DNA of 44,068 bases from JAPLCX01 sp964460305 (lineage in GTDB: Bacteria > Auribacterota > Tritonobacteria > UBA1439), in contig CAYWRA010000009.1 in assembly GCA_964460305.1 (NCBI GenBank), forward strand, positions 1 through 44,068, written 5' to 3'. Made by a program: the position numbers and the translations under genes. Positions 42,166 through 44,068 of this stretch are shown here, piece by piece; position 1 is the stretch's first letter; every line of letters starts with the position of its first letter. Under the pieces are notes generated by a model. It did not search any database, was not told the origin of the DNA, and saw only the letters and a program-made list of their open reading frames with translations.

Positions 42166-43467
42166 TCACGCCCCCACGGTATAAGCATAATAGAGCGGCA
42201 TAAAGACTATTTTTTGTACGGGGAGCTCGGCGTAGGGAGCTCCGGAGAACACGTATCCCGCAGGACAATTTGCATAAGAGCGCAAAAGGAGATGTAGGCT
42301 TTTTAGACGTCCGGCGGGACCGCTTTTTACCTCTACAGGATATATTTTCCCTTCAGTGGCGATCAGGAAGTCCACCTCCGCACTGCTCCCCTTGGCCTCC
42401 CGCGCCCAATAGTACAGCTCTTTCTGCCCTGCCGCCATGATCTCCTGGCCCACAAACTGTTCCGCCAGCGCGCCCTGATACATTGCCAGCAGGTCTGTCT
42501 TTGCGAACTCCACATCTACAGGCATGCGGCACACGTGCTGCATTAAGCCTATGTCCAGGAACAGGGCCTTGAACCTTCGTTCAGAAACAGACGCACCGAG
42601 TGGGAGCCCGGCGGGATTGGCCGCGGGTACTTTCTGGATTACACGCGCCATGCAGAGCAGATCGAACGCTTTCTTGATGGTAGGATGTGTAAATCCTTCG
42701 GCGAGCCGGGAGTATTTGATCTGCTGACCTACATTTTTGGCAACTGCGGTGAGCACGTTATCCAGGCAGCGCTTGTCCGCATGGGGGGCATATTTGGCAA
42801 AGTCCTCGCGGTAAGCGTTTATTAATTGTGCCTGCACCTCGGCAACTCCCCTCAGGCTGCCTGATTGAAAATAGGAAAGCACGCATTCCGGCATGCCGCC
42901 GACAATAAAGTAGCGGCGAAGCTCGTCGAGTAGCTTGGCATGGATGGAGTCTGGTTGCTTTCCCGGGCGATGCGTCACTATTTCCGCGGACGGCGCCATT
43001 CCCCCAGCCAGTAGAAACTCGGCGAAACTCATGGGGGACATGGTGATGAATTGAACGCGCCCGACGGGAAATGAGACTGTGCGCATCGCAAATTCCAGGA
43101 GAGACCCTGCGGCGATCACATGAAGATCGGGTATCTCTTCGTAAAAATAGCGGAGGGCCATTATTGCCCGGGGACAACTCTGTATTTCGTCGAAGAAAAG
43201 GAGGTCCTGTCCCGGGACAATGGCGGTATTGAGGAGTATCTCCAGCTCTGAAATTATCCTTCTGGCTTCAAGATCGCGCTCAAAAACGCGATGCCAATTC
43301 GGGTTCTTCTCGAGGTCGACAAGATGGACTTTTCCGCCGAAGTGCTGTTTCCCCAATTCCATAATTGACCATGTCTTGCCTACCTGCCTTGCGCCACGCA
43401 CTATGAGCGGCTTGCGCTTTGTCTGGAGTTTCCATGCTACTAATTTGTCGATAATGAACCTTTTCAT
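42166..43467 (-). CDS. AAA+ ATPase with DUF4143 domain
   Basis: A 433-aa protein. Walker A is GARQVGKT (residues 25-32), Walker B LLFFDEIQ (89-96), followed by AAGSLLEFA (sensor 1-type) and MSPMSFAEFL. The C-terminal DUF4143 region contains YARLAEGF-like YSRLAEGFTHPTIKKAFDLL and the PD-(D/E)xK-like SSAEVDFLIATEGKIYPVEVK. Such ATPases are widespread in anaerobes and archaea, usually as single genes and often near toxin-antitoxin or mobile loci; their role is unknown. ATG43467 starts the conserved domain. It is convergent with the AbiE module. Confidence 0.88.
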   Translation of the reverse strand: MKRFIIDKLVAWKLQTKRKPLIVRGARQVGKTWSIMELGKQHFGGKVHLVDLEKNPNWHRVFERDLEARRIISELEILLNTAIVPGQDLLFFDEIQSCPRAIMALRYFYEEIPDLHVIAAGSLLEFAMRTVSFPVGRVQFITMSPMSFAEFLLAGGMAPSAEIVTHRPGKQPDSIHAKLLDELRRYFIVGGMPECVLSYFQSGSLRGVAEVQAQLINAYREDFAKYAPHADKRCLDNVLTAVAKNVGQQIKYSRLAEGFTHPTIKKAFDLLCMARVIQKVPAANPAGLPLGASVSERRFKALFLDIGLMQHVCRMPVDVEFAKTDLLAMYQGALAEQFVGQEIMAAGQKELYYWAREAKGSSAEVDFLIATEGKIYPVEVKSGPAGRLKSLHLLLRSYANCPAGYVFSGAPYAELPVQKIVFMPLYYAYTVGA

Positions 43468-43508
43468 AGGAAATCGCCCTCTTCTATCCCCATATTGTGA
43501 AACACATC

Positions 43509-43536
43509 CTTTCATAATACAAGGATATAATGAAAG
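43509..43536. promoter_or_regulatory. 7-bp inverted repeat upstream of the AAA+ ATPase gene
   Basis: CTTTCAT and ATGAAAG flank 14 nt that include minus-strand TATTAT, a possible -10 about 45 nt before ATG43467. It may be an operator; support is only the symmetry and position. Confidence 0.3.
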
Positions 43537-43564
43537 CCAGAAATGGCGGATCATGTAGGGGGTG

Positions 43565-43622
43565 CCCGCTTACGCCAAGGCTGTGGCGGACTGGCCCGAC
43601 TGCGCTGAAGCTTCATCGGGCG
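43565..43622. repeat. diverged copy of the GCCCGAC...GCCAAGGCT hairpin repeat
   Basis: Contains TACGCCAAGGCTGTGGCGGA and, 10 bases on, GCCCGACTGCGCTGAAGCTTC then ATCGGGCGGG, resembling 14598-14630. It lies between the ATPase gene and the intron fragment. Confidence 0.4.
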
Positions 43623-43668
43623 GGGATTCATCCTTCCTGTTTGGCGGGCTTGATAAATCGCGCCCCTA

Positions 43669-43950
43669 GTGCACCCGGCATGAGCTGCATCTCATAGGAT
43701 GAAAGGAGCCTATCGGAGCTGATAGCGGCAACCGTAGCCGAACCGCAAGGCGTACCCGTAAGGCGAAGCTGAAGGAAGCGGAAGGCAAATCCTCGACCCG
43801 AGGAACACGAACTGACAGAGAGGCCAACGCGTGGGCGACGAGCTGGCTAGGAACAGCGAAGTCCAGATGCTATCAAGACACGCGGGGTAGAGTCAGCGGG
43901 CGCGAGGGGAAAGAGGCAGCTATCCCCCGGGGAGAGCCCAGCCCTGAGAG
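43669..43950 (+). mobile_element. group II intron 5' fragment (domain I)
   Basis: Begins GTGCACCCGG, near the GUGYG consensus of group II intron 5' ends. It continues with sequences I recognise as bacterial group II domain I: CCTATCGGAGCTGATAGCGG, CGTAGCCGAACCGCAAGGCG, TGAAGGAAGCGGAAGGCAAA, GAGGAACACGAACTGACAG and GCGAAGTCCAGATGCT, with alternating complementary arms. Only about 280 nt are present: no reverse transcriptase or domain V-VI follow. Instead a transposase frame begins at about 43951. The intron is therefore truncated or joined by assembly error. Confidence 0.8.
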
Positions 43951-44068
43951 GGGCGATATCTGTTGCGCTCGAATCTGACGGAAACGGATCCGGCGAAGTT
44001 AAGGGGGCTTTACCTGCGCCTTGTGGAGGTGGAGGCGGCTTTCAAAAATCTGAAGGGTGATCTGGCGG
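43951..44068 (+). pseudogene. IS transposase C-terminal fragment (DDE, IS1634/IS4-like), cut by window end
   Basis: A frame beginning GRYLLRSNLTETDPAKL and continuing LYLRLVEVEAAFKNLKGDLA runs off the window. This is the region preceding the final catalytic Glu of DDE transposases of the IS1634/IS4 type, whose sequence normally continues with a RPIYH-like motif. A TGA lies immediately upstream in frame, so the N-terminal part is absent here, replaced by the intron fragment. Confidence 0.75.

Overview
The window looks like chromosomal DNA from an uncultured, GC-rich, Gram-negative-type anaerobe. A SurA-like lipoprotein argues for an outer membrane. A split, ferredoxin-rich glutamate synthase argues for an anaerobic lifestyle. 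The density of TPR-tailed GT-C glycosyltransferases and of dispersed intergenic palindromes recalls deep-branching PVC/Omnitrophota-like lineages, but that placement is an inference; no rRNA or marker gene is present. The end at about 43.67-44.07 kb (group II intron fragment joined to a transposase fragment) is typical of where metagenome contigs break.

Layout. 0-1.3 kb: a DUF4258-like / MqsA-like toxin-antitoxin pair with a palindromic operator in its promoter. 1.36-2.88 kb: a secreted choloylglycine-hydrolase-family Ntn amidase. 2.9-8.2 kb (minus): a five-gene operon for a split glutamate synthase (glutaminase domain, FMN/Fe-S domain, 4Fe-4S electron-transfer protein, FAD/NAD oxidoreductase, GXGXG domain). 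8.4-9.7 kb (minus): a small exported protein and a DUF4258/DUF2283 pair. 9.87-11.5 kb: glpD. 11.5-12.8 kb (minus): a polysaccharide pyruvyl transferase-like protein. 12.9-14.5 kb: a B12-binding radical SAM protein. 14.5-15.8 kb: a gene-poor, repeat-rich stretch.

15.8-40.5 kb: the core of the window, ten membrane GT-C-type or TPR proteins on the plus strand, interrupted by a SurA-like lipoprotein gene on the minus strand (18.9-20.2 kb) and by a RAYT transposase (33.9-34.7 kb). Four proteins have the hallmarks of TMTC O-mannosyltransferases (DD motif after TM1, HPI-x-x-E-A/S-V loop motif, TPR tail). Three are ArnT/GT39-like with TPR tails, one of them split by an in-frame amber codon. One is YfhO-like, two are GT39-like without TPRs, and one is only the last TM helix plus TPR tail of a TMTC. 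Many neighbours overlap by ATGA or GTGA, so they are probably translated as an operon. The simplest reading is a polyprenyl-phosphate-sugar-dependent surface glycosylation locus in which the TPR tails select targets.

40.5-42.1 kb: an AbiE-type toxin-antitoxin module placed exactly between two ~180-bp direct repeats of the 3' end of the last TMTC gene. 42.2-43.5 kb (minus): an AAA+ DUF4143 ATPase. 43.67 kb to the end: group II intron domain I fragment and an IS transposase fragment.

Best candidates for new biology: the TMTC/ArnT-TPR array, the RAYT with ~140-bp flanking direct repeats built from hairpins sharing a GCAAG loop, the AbiE cassette between duplicated gene tails, and the amber-interrupted TPR glycosyltransferase.
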